A stretch of DNA of 64,000 bases from positions 124,001-188,000 of the forward strand of contig CALWSK010000001.1 in the NCBI GenBank assembly GCA_944384195.1. Direction: 5' to 3'. The stretch is from an uncultured Clostridia bacterium. Its GTDB lineage: Bacteria; Bacillota; Clostridia; Lachnospirales; CAG-274. Every line of letters starts with the position of its first letter. The first letter of the stretch is position 1. The notes beneath the pieces were generated by a model. The model did not search any database, had not been told where the DNA came from, and saw nothing but the letters and a program-made list of their open reading frames with translations. Shown piece by piece: positions 45,545 through 56,030 of the stretch. The translations under genes and the position numbers were made by a program.

Positions 45545-46666
45545 TTATATAAATTCTACAAAAACAGTATTAGCTAAATCTAGCCCTTTTTTAGAAAGCT
45601 TAATATTATCTCCATCTTCTATAATAAGCTTGTCTAAAATAAGCCTATCTATTTGCTTTCCATATACATCTTTTATATCTTGATTAAAAATATCATAAAA
45701 CTTATGTTTACTTATCCCTTTATTCATTCTAAGGCCTAAAAACATAAACTCACTTTGTCTATCTTCTAGGCTAAGCTCTTCTATTTCTTTTTTATTATTC
45801 CCTTTTATATATTCTGATATATTTTCAGTATTTTTTATTCTTTTTTCTTCTAAAAGAGAGCTAGCACCAAGTCCAAAGCCTACATACTCTCCCCTCTCCC
45901 AGTATACTATATTATGTTTACATTCTTTACCCTTTTTACTAAAGTTTGATATTTCATACATATTATATCCATAATTAGTAAGATTATCTATAGCATTATG
46001 ATAAAATTTTCTATCTAACTTTTCATCTACTTCTACAAACTCACCTTTTTTATACATATCATAAAACTTAGTATTTTCTTCTAAAATAAGACTATATACT
46101 GATATATGCTCTACATCTAAACTTTTTATTTTATTTATAGTATAATTAAAATCTTCCAAAGTTTGATTTGGTAAAGAAAACATAATATCTACATTTACAT
46201 TATTAAAGCCAACTTTTCTTATTAATTCATAATTTTTAAGAAATTCTTCTTTAGTATGTATCCTACCTATATTTTTTAATATATAATTCTGGTATGCTTG
46301 AAGCCCAAGGCTTATTCTATTTATTCCATTTTGTTTGTAATGATTTATCTTATCATAGGTTAAAGTCCCTGGATTAGCTTCTATTGTACATTCAGCATCA
46401 TCTTCTATAAAAAAACAACTAAATAGCTTGTCCATTACCTTCCCTATATATCCAGTAGGCAATATAGAGGGCGTGCCTCCACCTATAAAAATAGTCTTTA
46501 TCTTATAAATATTTTTATAGGTATTAGCAAAAATATCTATCTCATTTAAAAGAGCTTTTATATAATCTTCAAAATAGTCTTCTCCTCTTCTAAAAGATAA
46601 AAAATCACAATAATAACATTTTTCTTTACAAAACGGTATGTGTATATATATACTTAAATCTTTCAT
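45545..46666 (-). CDS. hemW: Radical SAM protein HemW (heme chaperone-like)
   Basis: 373 residues. Radical SAM cluster motif CKEKCYYCDF near residues 13-22, IFIGGGTPSIL, and a C-terminal HemN-like domain. The usual annotation 'coproporphyrinogen oxidase' is misleading for this short form, whose Lactococcus and E. coli relatives bind heme. It starts 2 bases after the lepA stop, an association conserved in Firmicutes. Confidence 0.93.
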   Translation of the reverse strand: MKDLSIYIHIPFCKEKCYYCDFLSFRRGEDYFEDYIKALLNEIDIFANTYKNIYKIKTIFIGGGTPSILPTGYIGKVMDKLFSCFFIEDDAECTIEANPGTLTYDKINHYKQNGINRISLGLQAYQNYILKNIGRIHTKEEFLKNYELIRKVGFNNVNVDIMFSLPNQTLEDFNYTINKIKSLDVEHISVYSLILEENTKFYDMYKKGEFVEVDEKLDRKFYHNAIDNLTNYGYNMYEISNFSKKGKECKHNIVYWERGEYVGFGLGASSLLEEKRIKNTENISEYIKGNNKKEIEELSLEDRQSEFMFLGLRMNKGISKHKFYDIFNQDIKDVYGKQIDRLILDKLIIEDGDNIKLSKKGLDLANTVFVEFI

Positions 46667-46668
46667 GA

Positions 46669-48483
46669 TTATTCTTCTTCTAGTTTTAATACACTCATAA
46701 ATGCCGCTTGTGGTACTTCTACGCTACCAATTTGACGCATTCTCTTTTTACCTTCTTTTTGTTTTTCAAGAAGTTTTCTTTTACGACTAATATCTCCACC
46801 ATAACATTTAGCTAATACGTCTTTTCTCATAGCACTTATAGTTTCTCTAGCTATAATTTTATTTCCTATAGCAGCTTGAATAGGTATTTCAAATAAATGT
46901 CTTGGAATTTCTTTTTTAAGCTTTTCTGCCATTTTTCTTCCTCTTTCTTGAGCAGAACTTTCGTGTACTATAAAGCTAAGAGCATCTACTACTTCTCTAT
47001 TTACAAGCATATCAAGTTTAACAAGTTTAGACTCAAAATATCCTATTATTTCATAATCAAAAGAGGCATATCCTCTTGAGCGTGATTTTAATACATCAAA
47101 AAAGTCATATATAATCTCATTTAAAGGTATATGATAAGTAAGTACTGCTCTAGTTTCTTCTATATACTCCATACCTATATACTCTCCCCTACGTTGCTGG
47201 CAAAGCTCCATTATAGAACCTATATACTCACTAGGCAACATTATCTCTGCCTTTACTACTGGTTCTTCCATTTTTGTTATAGTAGTAACATCTGGGAAGT
47301 CACTAGGATTTGATATATTAAGGCATTCTCCATTAGTAAGATATATTTTATATATAACACTTGGAGCAGTAGTTACTAAATCTAGATTATATTCTCTCTC
47401 TAATCTTTCTTGAATAATCTCAAGATGCAAAAGTCCTAAAAATCCACATCTAAAACCAAAACCTAAGGCTATAGAAGTTTCTGCTTCAAATTGAAGTGAT
47501 GCATCATTTAATTGTAATTTCTCTAAAGCATCTCTTAAATCCTGATATTTAGAGCCATCTGCTGGGAATATACCACAATATACCATAGGATTTACCTTTT
47601 TATATCCAGGAAGCGCTTCTTTTACTGGATTATTAGCATCTGTTATAGTATCCCCTATACGAGTATCTCTTACATTTTTTATACTTGCAGTAAGATATCC
47701 AACTTCCCCAGCTTTAAGTTCCTCTGTAGGAATAAATCTTCCAGGTCCAAAAACCCCAACTTCTACTACTTCAAATTCCTTTTCTGTAGCCATAAATCTA
47801 ACTTTTGTACCTTTTTTAACAGTTCCATCAAATACACGCATAAAAACTATAACGCCTTTATAAGCATCATAAAAACTATCAAAAATAAGAGCTTTTAAAG
47901 GTTTATTCTCATCACCAGTTGGCGATGGTATATTAGTTATAATTTTTTCAAATACCTCATCTATATTAATATCTGCTTTTGCCGATATTAAAGGAGCATC
48001 CTCTGACTCTATACCTATTATATCTTCTATTTCTTTTATAACTCTTTCAGGAGATGCGCTAGGTAAGTCTATTTTGTTTATAACTGGTAATACCTCAAGA
48101 TTATTATCTATAGCAAGATAAACATTTGCAAGAGTTTGTGCCTCTACTCCTTGAGCAGCATCTACAACTAATATAGCACCATCACAAGCGGCAAGACTTC
48201 TTGATACTTCATAGTTAAAATCCACGTGTCCTGGAGTATCTATAAGATTTAAAGTATATTCTTCTCCGTCTTTAGCCTTATATATAAGCCTAACTGCTTG
48301 AGCTTTTATAGTTATACCTCTTTCTCTTTCAAGCTCCATATTGTCAAGTACCTGTGCTTGCATTTCTCTTTCCGTTAAAAGACCAGATTTTTGTATCAAT
48401 CTGTCCGCTAAAGTTGATTTTCCGTGGTCTATATGAGCTATTATGCTAAAATTTCTTATTTTTTCTTGTCTATTTAAAGCCAT
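46669..48483 (-). CDS. lepA: Elongation factor 4 (LepA)
   Basis: 604 residues. GTPase domain with [16 protein letters not shown] and NKIDL; the LepA-specific C-terminal domain ends [18 protein letters not shown]. Ribosome-associated GTPase that back-translocates or eases stalled ribosomes. An AGGAGG-like site precedes it. First gene of lepA-hemW-rluB. Confidence 0.97.
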   Translation of the reverse strand: MALNRQEKIRNFSIIAHIDHGKSTLADRLIQKSGLLTEREMQAQVLDNMELERERGITIKAQAVRLIYKAKDGEEYTLNLIDTPGHVDFNYEVSRSLAACDGAILVVDAAQGVEAQTLANVYLAIDNNLEVLPVINKIDLPSASPERVIKEIEDIIGIESEDAPLISAKADINIDEVFEKIITNIPSPTGDENKPLKALIFDSFYDAYKGVIVFMRVFDGTVKKGTKVRFMATEKEFEVVEVGVFGPGRFIPTEELKAGEVGYLTASIKNVRDTRIGDTITDANNPVKEALPGYKKVNPMVYCGIFPADGSKYQDLRDALEKLQLNDASLQFEAETSIALGFGFRCGFLGLLHLEIIQERLEREYNLDLVTTAPSVIYKIYLTNGECLNISNPSDFPDVTTITKMEEPVVKAEIMLPSEYIGSIMELCQQRRGEYIGMEYIEETRAVLTYHIPLNEIIYDFFDVLKSRSRGYASFDYEIIGYFESKLVKLDMLVNREVVDALSFIVHESSAQERGRKMAEKLKKEIPRHLFEIPIQAAIGNKIIARETISAMRKDVLAKCYGGDISRKRKLLEKQKEGKKRMRQIGSVEVPQAAFMSVLKLEEE

Positions 48484-48583
48484 TTTTATCCTCCCATATG
48501 ATATAGACTTATTATTAAATTTTTACCATTATAGCATATTTTATCAAAAAAATCTATCAATTTAAAAAAGAAAAATTTAAAAA

Positions 48584-48605
48584 GGTTTAGGAATATCCCT
48601 AAACC
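48584..48605 (-). terminator. Terminator of the small membrane protein gene
   Basis: GGTTTAGG / CCTAAACC stem with a 6-base loop; TTTTTAAA follows on the minus strand. Confidence 0.82.
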
Positions 48606-48614
48606 ACTTATAAA

Positions 48615-48827
48615 TTAATCTTTCCTAACTTCTTCCTTTTTTTCTATTTCTTTATCCTTAGCCATTTTCTCATCTAACATAACTTTAAATAATTTACTAC
48701 CCAAGTAGAAAAATCTAAAAACAAAAAATATTAATGCTATAATACCTATCATAATAATAGTACTAATAATTTGTATAAAAATACTCCCAATTAAGCCTCC
48801 ATCTGTTGTTAATATATAGCTATCCAT
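48615..48827 (-). CDS. Small single-pass membrane protein, unknown
   Basis: 70 residues. One long hydrophobic segment (about 12-42) and a highly charged C-terminus rich in Lys and Glu (EKMAKDKEIEKKEEVRKD). GGTGG lies 8 bases before the ATG at 48827, which decides against a GTG four codons upstream. I do not recognise it. Own terminator; sits between lepA and the YugP-type protease gene. Confidence 0.65.
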   Translation of the reverse strand: MDSYILTTDGGLIGSIFIQIISTIIMIGIIALIFFVFRFFYLGSKLFKVMLDEKMAKDKEIEKKEEVRKD

Positions 48828-48910
48828 AAATACACCCACCTTTCTATAGTCTCTTATTATATCATATTATATAATTTTTTTCTAAAAATTTCAACTTTCA
48901 TAGTATAAAA

Positions 48911-48936
48911 AAGTGTGTAGAATAATCTACACACTT
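48911..48936 (-). terminator. Terminator of the priA-def-fmt run
   Basis: 11-base stem AAGTGTGTAGA / TCTACACACTT; TTTTTT follows on the minus strand. Confidence 0.88.
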
Positions 48937-48941
48937 AATAA

Positions 48942-49643
48942 TTAATCTTCTCTATTATTAAGTATTACAATAAGTCTTAAAAGTTGTAAAATACCTGTTA
49001 AAGCCGCCGCAACATAAGTTAGAGCTGCTGCTCCAAGCACTTTATTAGCACCATTTATTTCTGTTTTATCGAGGAAAGAATATTCTTCTAGCATATCAAG
49101 AGCTCTTTTAGATGCGTTAAACTCAACCGGAAGTGTTACTATTTGAAAAATTACTACAACAGTAAATAATATTATACCTATTTTTAGCATTAATATACTA
49201 CCACTAAAAAATCCAAATAATAATCCAAGAGTAATAAGTATCCAAGATATATTAGAACTAAAATTAGCAATAGGAGCTAATGTACTTCTAAAATTTAAAG
49301 GAGCATATCCTTTATTATGTTGGATAGCGTGTCCTACCTCGTGAGCCGCAACACTTAATGATGCTATACTTCTACCACTATATACATCTTGTGAAAGCCT
49401 TACAACCTTTTTCATAGGGTCATAATGGTCGCTAAGATGCCCTCCTACCATTTCAATACCAACATCATGTATCCCAGCTATTCTTAAAAGCTCTCTAGCT
49501 ACATCTTGCCCTGTTAATCCTCTGCTATTTGCCACTCTAGAATAAGTCGAATAAGCATAGCTTATTTTCATCTGAGCTATAGAAGCTAAAATAACTCCAG
49601 GTATAATTATAAGCATTGTGGGGTCAAAAAACATTCCAAACAT
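48942..49643 (-). CDS. Zinc metallopeptidase, YugP type
   Basis: 233 residues, several membrane helices around a zinc site, HEVGHAIQH (about 128-136), preceded by LSQDVYSGRSIASLSVAA. Membrane-bound peptidase of unknown substrate. Start chosen at ATG 49643 behind GGTG; a TTG 18 bases upstream is also open. In related clostridia this gene follows fmt, as here. Confidence 0.9.
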   Translation of the reverse strand: MFGMFFDPTMLIIIPGVILASIAQMKISYAYSTYSRVANSRGLTGQDVARELLRIAGIHDVGIEMVGGHLSDHYDPMKKVVRLSQDVYSGRSIASLSVAAHEVGHAIQHNKGYAPLNFRSTLAPIANFSSNISWILITLGLLFGFFSGSILMLKIGIILFTVVVIFQIVTLPVEFNASKRALDMLEEYSFLDKTEINGANKVLGAAALTYVAAALTGILQLLRLIVILNNRED

Positions 49644-49677
49644 AGTTACACCAACTTTCAAATTTAATACATATATA

Positions 49678-50604
49678 TTAACATAAAATTATACCTTTAT
49701 CAATAGTATGGCCTCTTAAATAATCTTCAGTTTTCATCTTTTTGCCACCTTTAGCCTGCATCTGTGTTATTATAACAGCACTATCTTTAGTTTTAACTAC
49801 AAAACCTCTTTTCTCTATAGCTACTATTTCTCCTATTTGCCCATCATAACCTTCTACTTCTTCACAAACACAAATTTTTATAGGCTCATTTTTATATATA
49901 GTATAGGCCATAGGGCTAGGATTTATACCTCTTACTAAGTTTACTATATCTTTAGAGGTATTATTCCAGTTTATATGCCCTGTTTCTTTAGTTATCATAG
50001 GTGCATATGTAGCTAAGTCGTGATTTTGTTTTTCTGGCTTTACTTCTTGTTTTTCTAACATATCAAGTGCATCTATAAGAGCTTTAGCTCCTACAAGGCT
50101 CATTTCATCGTGTAGCTCTTTATAAGTCATACTACTAGATATTTCTATTTCTCTTTTTAAAATCATATCCCCAGAATCTAGCCCTTTTTCCATATACATA
50201 ATTGTAACTCCTGTTTTTTCCTCGCCATTTATTATAGACCACTGAATAGGAGCTGCTCCTCTATACTTAGGAAGTAAAGAACCGTGTACATTTATACAAC
50301 CATATTTTGGTATATCAAGCACTTCTTGTGATAATATTTGTCCATATGCCACAACAACAAAAACATCAGCATCTAAACTCTTTAATTTTTCTATTATTTC
50401 ATCTTCTTTTATACTCTTTGGTTGATATATATTTTCTATACCATTATTAAGAGCAAACTCTTTTACCGGAGTTGGCATAAGTTTTTTACCTCTTCCTTTA
50501 GGCTTATCCATTTGAGAAACTACTGCCACAACCTCATGATTTTTTATAAGAGCTTCTAGCGTTGGTACTGCAAAGTCTGGTGTTCCCATAAATACTACTT
50601 TCAT
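49678..50604 (-). CDS. fmt: Methionyl-tRNA formyltransferase
   Basis: 308 residues. Formylates initiator Met-tRNA using 10-formyl-THF. N-terminal VVFMGTPDFAVPTLEAL, the folate-binding and catalytic stretch INVHGSLLPKYRGAAPIQWSI with the SLLP motif, and a C-terminal OB-like tRNA domain (about 205-308). 10 bases after def. Confidence 0.97.
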   Translation of the reverse strand: MKVVFMGTPDFAVPTLEALIKNHEVVAVVSQMDKPKGRGKKLMPTPVKEFALNNGIENIYQPKSIKEDEIIEKLKSLDADVFVVVAYGQILSQEVLDIPKYGCINVHGSLLPKYRGAAPIQWSIINGEEKTGVTIMYMEKGLDSGDMILKREIEISSSMTYKELHDEMSLVGAKALIDALDMLEKQEVKPEKQNHDLATYAPMITKETGHINWNNTSKDIVNLVRGINPSPMAYTIYKNEPIKICVCEEVEGYDGQIGEIVAIEKRGFVVKTKDSAVIITQMQAKGGKKMKTEDYLRGHTIDKGIILC

Positions 50605-50614
50605 ATTATCCCTC

Positions 50615-51070
50615 CTAACAGTCTTCTAATTCTCCTTCTGTCTTATCTATATATAATATTCCTTCTAAATGGTCTATCTCGTGGCATAAAGCTCTTGCCA
50701 TAAGATTTTTACCCTCTACTATTATTTCATTACCATCTCTATCTAAAGCTTTTACCTTACAATATAAAGGTCTTTTCACATCCGCCACTTTCCCCGGAAC
50801 ACTAAGACAACCTTCTTCTCCACATTGCTCCCCGTCTGTTTCTATAATTTCTGGATTTATAAGCTCTATAAGACCTTCTCCTATATCAATAGTAACTACT
50901 CTTCTAAGTACGCCCACTTGAGGAGCAGCAAGTCCTACACCATTAGCATCATACATAGTATCTGCCATATCTTCTAAAAGCTCTATTATACTATCGTTTA
51001 TTTCTTTTACTTCTTTTGATTTTTTTCTAAGCACCTCATCTGTGCTAATTCTAATTTTTCTAATAGCCAT
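50615..51070 (-). CDS. def: Peptide deformylase
   Basis: 151 residues. Motif 1 [10 protein letters not shown], motif 2 EEGCLSVPG with the metal Cys, motif 3 HEIDHLEG. Removes the formyl group added by Fmt, encoded directly downstream. 11 bases after priA. Confidence 0.97.
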   Translation of the reverse strand: MAIRKIRISTDEVLRKKSKEVKEINDSIIELLEDMADTMYDANGVGLAAPQVGVLRRVVTIDIGEGLIELINPEIIETDGEQCGEEGCLSVPGKVADVKRPLYCKVKALDRDGNEIIVEGKNLMARALCHEIDHLEGILYIDKTEGELEDC

Positions 51071-51081
51071 TTTATTTCTCC

Positions 51082-53295
51082 TTACTGCATATAATTTGGA
51101 TTTAAACTAATATTTATGTATATGTTTTTCATATCTTTTTTTTCTTTTAAAATTTTTATACAATACATAACAAAATTCTTAAGTCTTGTTTCATCTTCTG
51201 CCTTTATATATATTTTGTATCTATATTCATTTTTTAACTTATATATATCCGCTTTAGCAACATCTGTTATAAAGAAATTAGTTCTTTGATTATAATATAT
51301 AAGTATACTATGTAAATATTTTATACTCTCAAAAACCTTTTCTTCGTCTTTCCCACTTAATACTATAAAAAATATATTTGAAAACGGTGGATAAAAACCT
51401 TGTTTTCTTTCTTCTATTTCTCTTTTATAAAAACTTAAATAATCATTATTTCTAGCACAAACTATGCTATAATGCTCTGGCATATAAGTTTGCAGAAAAA
51501 CTTTTCCTTCTACTTCTGCTCTTCCGGCTCTTCCTGCTACTTGAGTTAAAAGAGAAAAAGTATATTCACTACTTTTATAATCTCCAGAATTTAAAATAAT
51601 ATCACAAGCTAATACACCTACTAAAGATACTTTTGGGAAATCTAGCCCTTTAGCTATCATCTGTGTACCTATTAGTATATCTGCTTTATGTTCTCTAAAT
51701 TGTTCTAATATCTTCTCGTGAGAATTTTTTTTACTAGTAGCATCTATATCCATTCTGAGCACTCTAGCTTCTGGAAAATGCTTGGCCACTTCTTCTTCTA
51801 TTTTTTGCGTCCCAACTCCAAAATATCTTATATATTTAGAAGAACAAGAAGGACAAATATTAGGTACATCTTTCTCGCTATTACAATAGTGGCATATAAG
51901 CTTATTTCTTTTAGAATGATATGTATAGTTTACATTACAGTTTTCACATTCCATAACATAACCACAAGCTCTACAAGATACAAATGTGGAGTGCCCTCTT
52001 CTATTTAAAAACAAGATAGTTTGTAAATTTTTATCTAAATTTTCTTTAATAGCATTATATAAATCTTTACTAAATATAGATTTATTATTATTTTTTAGCT
52101 CTTCCCTCATATCTACTATCTCAATATTAGGCAACCTATTATTTATTCTATTTTTTATACTAACTAAATGATAATCACCACTTCGTGCTTTATAATAACT
52201 ATCTACACTAGGTGTAGCACTGCCTAATACTAAGGTAGCTCCTGTTTGTTTGCAAAGCTCTATAGCAACTTCTCTTGTGTCATATTTCGGTGTAGTTTCA
52301 GATTTATAAGAAATTTCGTGTTCCTCATCTATTATAACTATACCAAGATTATCAAATGGAGTAAATATAGCGGAGCGTGCACCTATCATAATAGATATAT
52401 CTCCATCTTTAGCTCTTTGCCACTGGTCAAATCTTTGTCCATCACTAAGTCTAGAATGTGTTACGCTAACCATATCGCCAAAACGCCCAACAAATCTTTC
52501 TACGGTTTGTGGTGTTAAGGAAATTTCTGGAACTAAAACTATAGCTTGCTTACCTTTATTTATAACATTTTCTATAACCTGCATATATACTTCTGTCTTA
52601 CCCGCTCCAGTAACTCCAAAAAGAAGTACTGGCTTTTTAGGCTCGCTATTTATAAAATCTAAAGCCTGTTGTTGCTCATTATTTAACTTAAAAGAACTAG
52701 TTTTTATATATTTTTCCTTTGTTATAGCTTCTCTTATCTGCCTTTTAAAACCTATTTTTATTATATTATTTTTTTCTAATGTTTTTATAGGACTATCTTT
52801 AATATTTAATTCTTTTTTTATTCTAGCTACTGTAATATCTGGATTTTTTAAAAGATAATTAATAATTTTAGCTCTATCATTATTTTGACTCATAAGATTA
52901 TCTATATGAGATAAAATATCTTCTTTTTCATAATTTATATATATATATCTTTCTAACTTATTAGCGACTATCTTAGGCATAATACATTGAAATGCTAAAC
53001 ATTTAGTACAATAATATCTATCCGCTATATACTTAGCTAGATGTATCATATTTTCACTAAATATAGAATAGTCTTCTGGAATACTAGCTATCTCTTTTAT
53101 ACGACTTTCTTCTATATCTGTATAGTCGCTAAATCCTATTACATATCCTTCTATTATTCTATTTCCATAACCAAAAGGAACAAAAACTCTCATACCTAGT
53201 CTAATCTTATCTTTTAAACACTCTGGCACTAAATAATGAAATATTTTATCAACATTTTCATTTGTTATATCTACTATTATATTTGCATATTTCAT
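51082..53295 (-). CDS. priA: Primosomal protein N' (PriA helicase)
   Basis: 737 residues. Restarts stalled replication forks. N-terminal DNA-binding domain (1-200), Walker [14 protein letters not shown] box, and a zinc region with four CxxC-type pairs ([31 protein letters not shown]). Helicase motif VAGRAGRAE follows. Standard position between rpoZ and def. Confidence 0.97.
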   Translation of the reverse strand: MKYANIIVDITNENVDKIFHYLVPECLKDKIRLGMRVFVPFGYGNRIIEGYVIGFSDYTDIEESRIKEIASIPEDYSIFSENMIHLAKYIADRYYCTKCLAFQCIMPKIVANKLERYIYINYEKEDILSHIDNLMSQNNDRAKIINYLLKNPDITVARIKKELNIKDSPIKTLEKNNIIKIGFKRQIREAITKEKYIKTSSFKLNNEQQQALDFINSEPKKPVLLFGVTGAGKTEVYMQVIENVINKGKQAIVLVPEISLTPQTVERFVGRFGDMVSVTHSRLSDGQRFDQWQRAKDGDISIMIGARSAIFTPFDNLGIVIIDEEHEISYKSETTPKYDTREVAIELCKQTGATLVLGSATPSVDSYYKARSGDYHLVSIKNRINNRLPNIEIVDMREELKNNNKSIFSKDLYNAIKENLDKNLQTILFLNRRGHSTFVSCRACGYVMECENCNVNYTYHSKRNKLICHYCNSEKDVPNICPSCSSKYIRYFGVGTQKIEEEVAKHFPEARVLRMDIDATSKKNSHEKILEQFREHKADILIGTQMIAKGLDFPKVSLVGVLACDIILNSGDYKSSEYTFSLLTQVAGRAGRAEVEGKVFLQTYMPEHYSIVCARNNDYLSFYKREIEERKQGFYPPFSNIFFIVLSGKDEEKVFESIKYLHSILIYYNQRTNFFITDVAKADIYKLKNEYRYKIYIKAEDETRLKNFVMYCIKILKEKKDMKNIYINISLNPNYMQ

Positions 53296-53321
53296 AATAG
53301 AAGCTCCATTTTATAAATTTA

Positions 53322-53341
53322 GCTATGCCAAAAGACATAGC
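53322..53341 (-). terminator. Weak hairpin between rpoZ and priA
   Basis: GCTATG / CATAGC stem just 3' of the rpoZ stop with no real T-run; at most a partial terminator or processing site. Confidence 0.3.
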
Positions 53342-53348
53342 CAGTAAA

Positions 53349-53696
53349 TTATTCTTCAAAATCTATAGTAAAATTATCTTCTTTATTAATTTTTTGATTT
53401 TCTTTTATTTTATCTTTTATATTTTCTAAAGAAAATTCTTCTTCCTCTTTTTTGTCAAAATGTAATACTGTTCCTTCGCCTTCTGGAACAATCTTAATTT
53501 TTTTATTTAATATTTCATCAACGGCAGTAGAAACTGGCTTTCCTGGTCTATTTTTAACCATTGGAGCATCACCTTCTATAAGTTGTCTTGCTCTTTTTGC
53601 CGCTGCTATAACTATAGTATATCTACTAGTTACTTCATCACTTTCATTATCCTCATTTAAAACATCCATTAGTTCTGCATAAGATGGTATTAACAT
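53349..53696 (-). CDS. rpoZ: RNA polymerase omega subunit
   Basis: 115 residues. The omega core spans the first 75 (SRYTIVIAAAKRARQLIEG, NKPVSTAVDEI-like segment KPVSTAVDEILNKKI). The remaining 40 residues are an acidic and Lys-rich tail (FDKKEEEEFSLENIKDKIKE) not found in short Bacillus omega. It follows gmk by one base and precedes priA. Confidence 0.92.
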   Translation of the reverse strand: MLIPSYAELMDVLNEDNESDEVTSRYTIVIAAAKRARQLIEGDAPMVKNRPGKPVSTAVDEILNKKIKIVPEGEGTVLHFDKKEEEEFSLENIKDKIKENQKINKEDNFTIDFEE

Positions 53697-53697
53697 A

Positions 53698-54309
53698 TTA
53701 ATTATCTCCTTCTAAAAATGTATTTATTAGGCTTATATGCCTTTTTGCTGCCATTTTTTCTATCCTAACAATGTCGTTTATGCTTTTAGTAGCTTTTTCT
53801 ACAATATCATTTATAACTATATAATCATATTTATCAATAAGCTTTATTTCTTCTTTTGCTCTTTTCATACGCATAGCTATTTTTTCTGGTGTTTCTGTAG
53901 CTCTTTTTTCTAATCTTTCTCTTAGCTGTGTTATATTTGGTGGAGTTAGAAAAATTAAGATAGCATCTTTGTATCTTTCTTTAACTTGTAAAGCTCCTTG
54001 CACTTCTATTTCTAAAATAACATTTTTCCCCTCATCTAACTTTTGTTCTACATAAGATAATGGCGTACCATAATAATTATCGCAAAATTTAGCATATTCT
54101 AAAAAGCCATTTTCTTCTATCATTTTTTCAAACTCTTCTACAGTTTTAAAAAAATAATGAATTCCATCTTGTTCTGTTTCTCTTGGTGTTCTTGTTGTCA
54201 TAGATATAGATAAAGCATAAGAGCTATCTTTTATAAGCTCACTAACCACCGTACCTTTCCCAGCACCTGATGGCCCAGATACTATAACTAATAATCCTCT
54301 TTTGTTCAT
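53698..54309 (-). CDS. gmk: Guanylate kinase
   Basis: 203 residues. P-loop GPSGAGKGT (11-19), GMP-binding RTPRETEQDGIHYFF and EYAKFCDNYYGTP, lid REQLRERLEKRATE-like region. Phosphorylates GMP to GDP. Conserved remA-gmk-rpoZ order. Confidence 0.97.
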   Translation of the reverse strand: MNKRGLLVIVSGPSGAGKGTVVSELIKDSSYALSISMTTRTPRETEQDGIHYFFKTVEEFEKMIEENGFLEYAKFCDNYYGTPLSYVEQKLDEGKNVILEIEVQGALQVKERYKDAILIFLTPPNITQLRERLEKRATETPEKIAMRMKRAKEEIKLIDKYDYIVINDIVEKATKSINDIVRIEKMAAKRHISLINTFLEGDN

Positions 54310-54319
54310 ACAATCCTCC

Positions 54320-54607
54320 CTAATCTGTATCGCATTCTTCTTGCTCGGCTGGATAAGAACTATCCTTAGCCACTATTCTATTGGCTACTGTTTCTGGCTG
54401 TATAGAAGATAGAATAATATGTTCGCTATCTGTTATTATAACTGCTCTTGTTCTTCTCCCATAAGTAGCATCTACAAGATTTCCTTTGTCTCTAGCTTCT
54501 TGGATAATCCTCTTTATAGGAGCAGATTCTGGACTTACTATAGCTACTATTCTATTTGCTAATACAATATTGCCAAAACCAATATTTATAAGCTTTATAT
54601 TAGACAT
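54320..54607 (-). CDS. remA: RemA/DUF370 family DNA-binding regulator
   Basis: 95 residues. Begins [14 protein letters not shown], with [17 protein letters not shown] and [18 protein letters not shown], diagnostic of RemA, which activates matrix and osmoprotection genes in Bacillus. GGAGGGG 5 bases before the ATG at 54607 rules out an ATG ten codons upstream. Heads the gmk-rpoZ-priA run. Confidence 0.95.
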   Translation of the reverse strand: MSNIKLINIGFGNIVLANRIVAIVSPESAPIKRIIQEARDKGNLVDATYGRRTRAVIITDSEHIILSSIQPETVANRIVAKDSSYPAEQEECDTD

Positions 54608-54684
54608 AAAACCCCTCCAGCATTTCCTTTGTATCATATCAAATTTATATATAGTATAGCTTATTAGCCTATCCTTTGCAAGAA

Positions 54685-55302
54685 TTAATTATTATGATAA
54701 GCTAAAAATATAGATTTTAATATTTTAACACAAGTATCTATGCTAAGACAACTAGTATTTAGCAAAATATCATAAGTTTTTTTATTATCCCACTTTTCGC
54801 CAGTAAAATACTGATAATAAGAATAGCTCTTTTTATCTTTAAGTTTTAATTTCTTTTTGCAATATCTTGGTTTGTTTTCACTTTTTTCTAAAATACTCTT
54901 TAATCTATCTTCATCTTTAGAATATATAAAAACATTTATACAATTTTTTCTATTCCTTAATATATAATTATAACATTTGCCAAAAATTATACAAGACTTA
55001 TCTTTTGCAAGTTTTTTTACTATCTTTGCCTTTTCTAAAAAAACTCTATCTTGTATCATTGTAAAATCTGGTAAAAAAGCAAAATTAAATCCACTACTGC
55101 AATCTATAGGAAAATTTACATGTCCATATATTTTATCCTCTATATTTTTTATAATCTCTAAGTCTATATTACTACTTTTGGAGGTCATATCTAATATTTC
55201 ATCTTTATAAAAAGGTATATTAAGCTCTTTAGAAAGTTTTTTAGCTATATCTTCTGCTTTACTCTCTTCCTCACTCATAATAGTAAAGATTATATTTTTC
55301 AT
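54685..55302 (-). CDS. Cytidylate kinase-like protein with degenerate P-loop
   Basis: 205 residues of the PF13189-type cytidylate kinase-like family: [40 protein letters not shown] and the C-terminal [23 protein letters not shown] match its pattern. The N-terminal nucleotide-binding loop, usually GxxGSGG, reads [14 protein letters not shown] here, so phosphate binding looks lost. It may be a regulatory or inactive relative. Separate from remA by 77 bases; divergent to the SASP gene. Confidence 0.75.
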   Translation of the reverse strand: MKNIIFTIMSEEESKAEDIAKKLSKELNIPFYKDEILDMTSKSSNIDLEIIKNIEDKIYGHVNFPIDCSSGFNFAFLPDFTMIQDRVFLEKAKIVKKLAKDKSCIIFGKCYNYILRNRKNCINVFIYSKDEDRLKSILEKSENKPRYCKKKLKLKDKKSYSYYQYFTGEKWDNKKTYDILLNTSCLSIDTCVKILKSIFLAYHNN

Positions 55303-55388
55303 ATTATCACCACATATACTTTATATGTATATAATATTAAGTTTTTATAAATAATATAATTACGCTTAAAAATTTAAGGAGGATATTT

Positions 55389-55556
55389 ATGAAAATAAAT
55401 GATGCAAATAATCTTAAATATGAAATAGCTAAAGAACTTGGGCTTATGGAAAAAATAGAAAAAGTAGGTTGGAAAAATCTTACTTCAAAAGAAAGTGGAC
55501 GTATTGGTGGTCTTATAACAAAAAGAAAAAAAGAAATAGAAAATAAAAATATATAA
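55389..55556 (+). CDS. Small acid-soluble spore protein, alpha/beta type
   Basis: 55 residues, ATG at 55389 behind AAGGAGG. KYEIAKELGL followed by the DNA-binding segment TSKESGRIGGLITKRKKE is the alpha/beta SASP pattern (GxxGGxxxKR), in the minor SspF-like form with GW before it. It coats and protects spore DNA and is degraded at germination. A terminator hairpin follows. No clean sigma G promoter is visible in the 86 bases upstream. Confidence 0.85.
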   Translation: MKINDANNLKYEIAKELGLMEKIEKVGWKNLTSKESGRIGGLITKRKKEIENKNI

Positions 55557-55570
55557 AGATAAATTTTTAA

Positions 55571-55590
55571 GGCACTATTAAAATAGTGTC
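55571..55590 (+). terminator. Terminator of the SASP gene
   Basis: GGCACTAT / ATAGTGTC stem (one G-T pair) followed by TTTTTAAATTTTG. Confidence 0.8.
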
Positions 55591-55719
55591 TTTTTAAATT
55601 TTGCACAAATCTAAGCTATATTTTAAGTATAAATTTTATTTTCAAAGCATAGATTGTTATTGAAAAATTATAAAATTTATTATATTATTAATATATAAAA
55701 TTTTATACGAGGTGATATT

Positions 55720-56019
55720 ATGGATAACTTTGTTACAGACTATGTATATTTTAACGATGAAACTCAAGATTTTGAAAATGTACATATAAAACTTGAACTA
55801 GATAAAGATGATTTTATAGTTAATATATCTTCAGAATATGACTTAAGCGATACTTGTATATTAGAAATTTTAAAGCAATTAAATAATAATTTCACAAAAC
55901 GCCTTAGAATATCTTTAGTTGAAGAATGTAAAATATTTATAAATGATAAAAATGGAATAAGAGAAATAATTCTTGAATATGGCGACTTTTTCATTAAAAA
56001 AACAATAAAACAAAATTAA
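55720..56019 (+). CDS. Unknown 99-residue acidic protein upstream of hprK
   Basis: 99 residues with alternating beta strands and a helix (CILEILKQLNNNFTKRL), no signal or membrane segment. An AGGTGAT site lies 5 bases before the ATG. It ends 11 bases before hprK and is probably co-transcribed. I do not recognise a family. Confidence 0.65.
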   Translation: MDNFVTDYVYFNDETQDFENVHIKLELDKDDFIVNISSEYDLSDTCILEILKQLNNNFTKRLRISLVEECKIFINDKNGIREIILEYGDFFIKKTIKQN

Positions 56020-56030
56020 GGAGAATTTTT

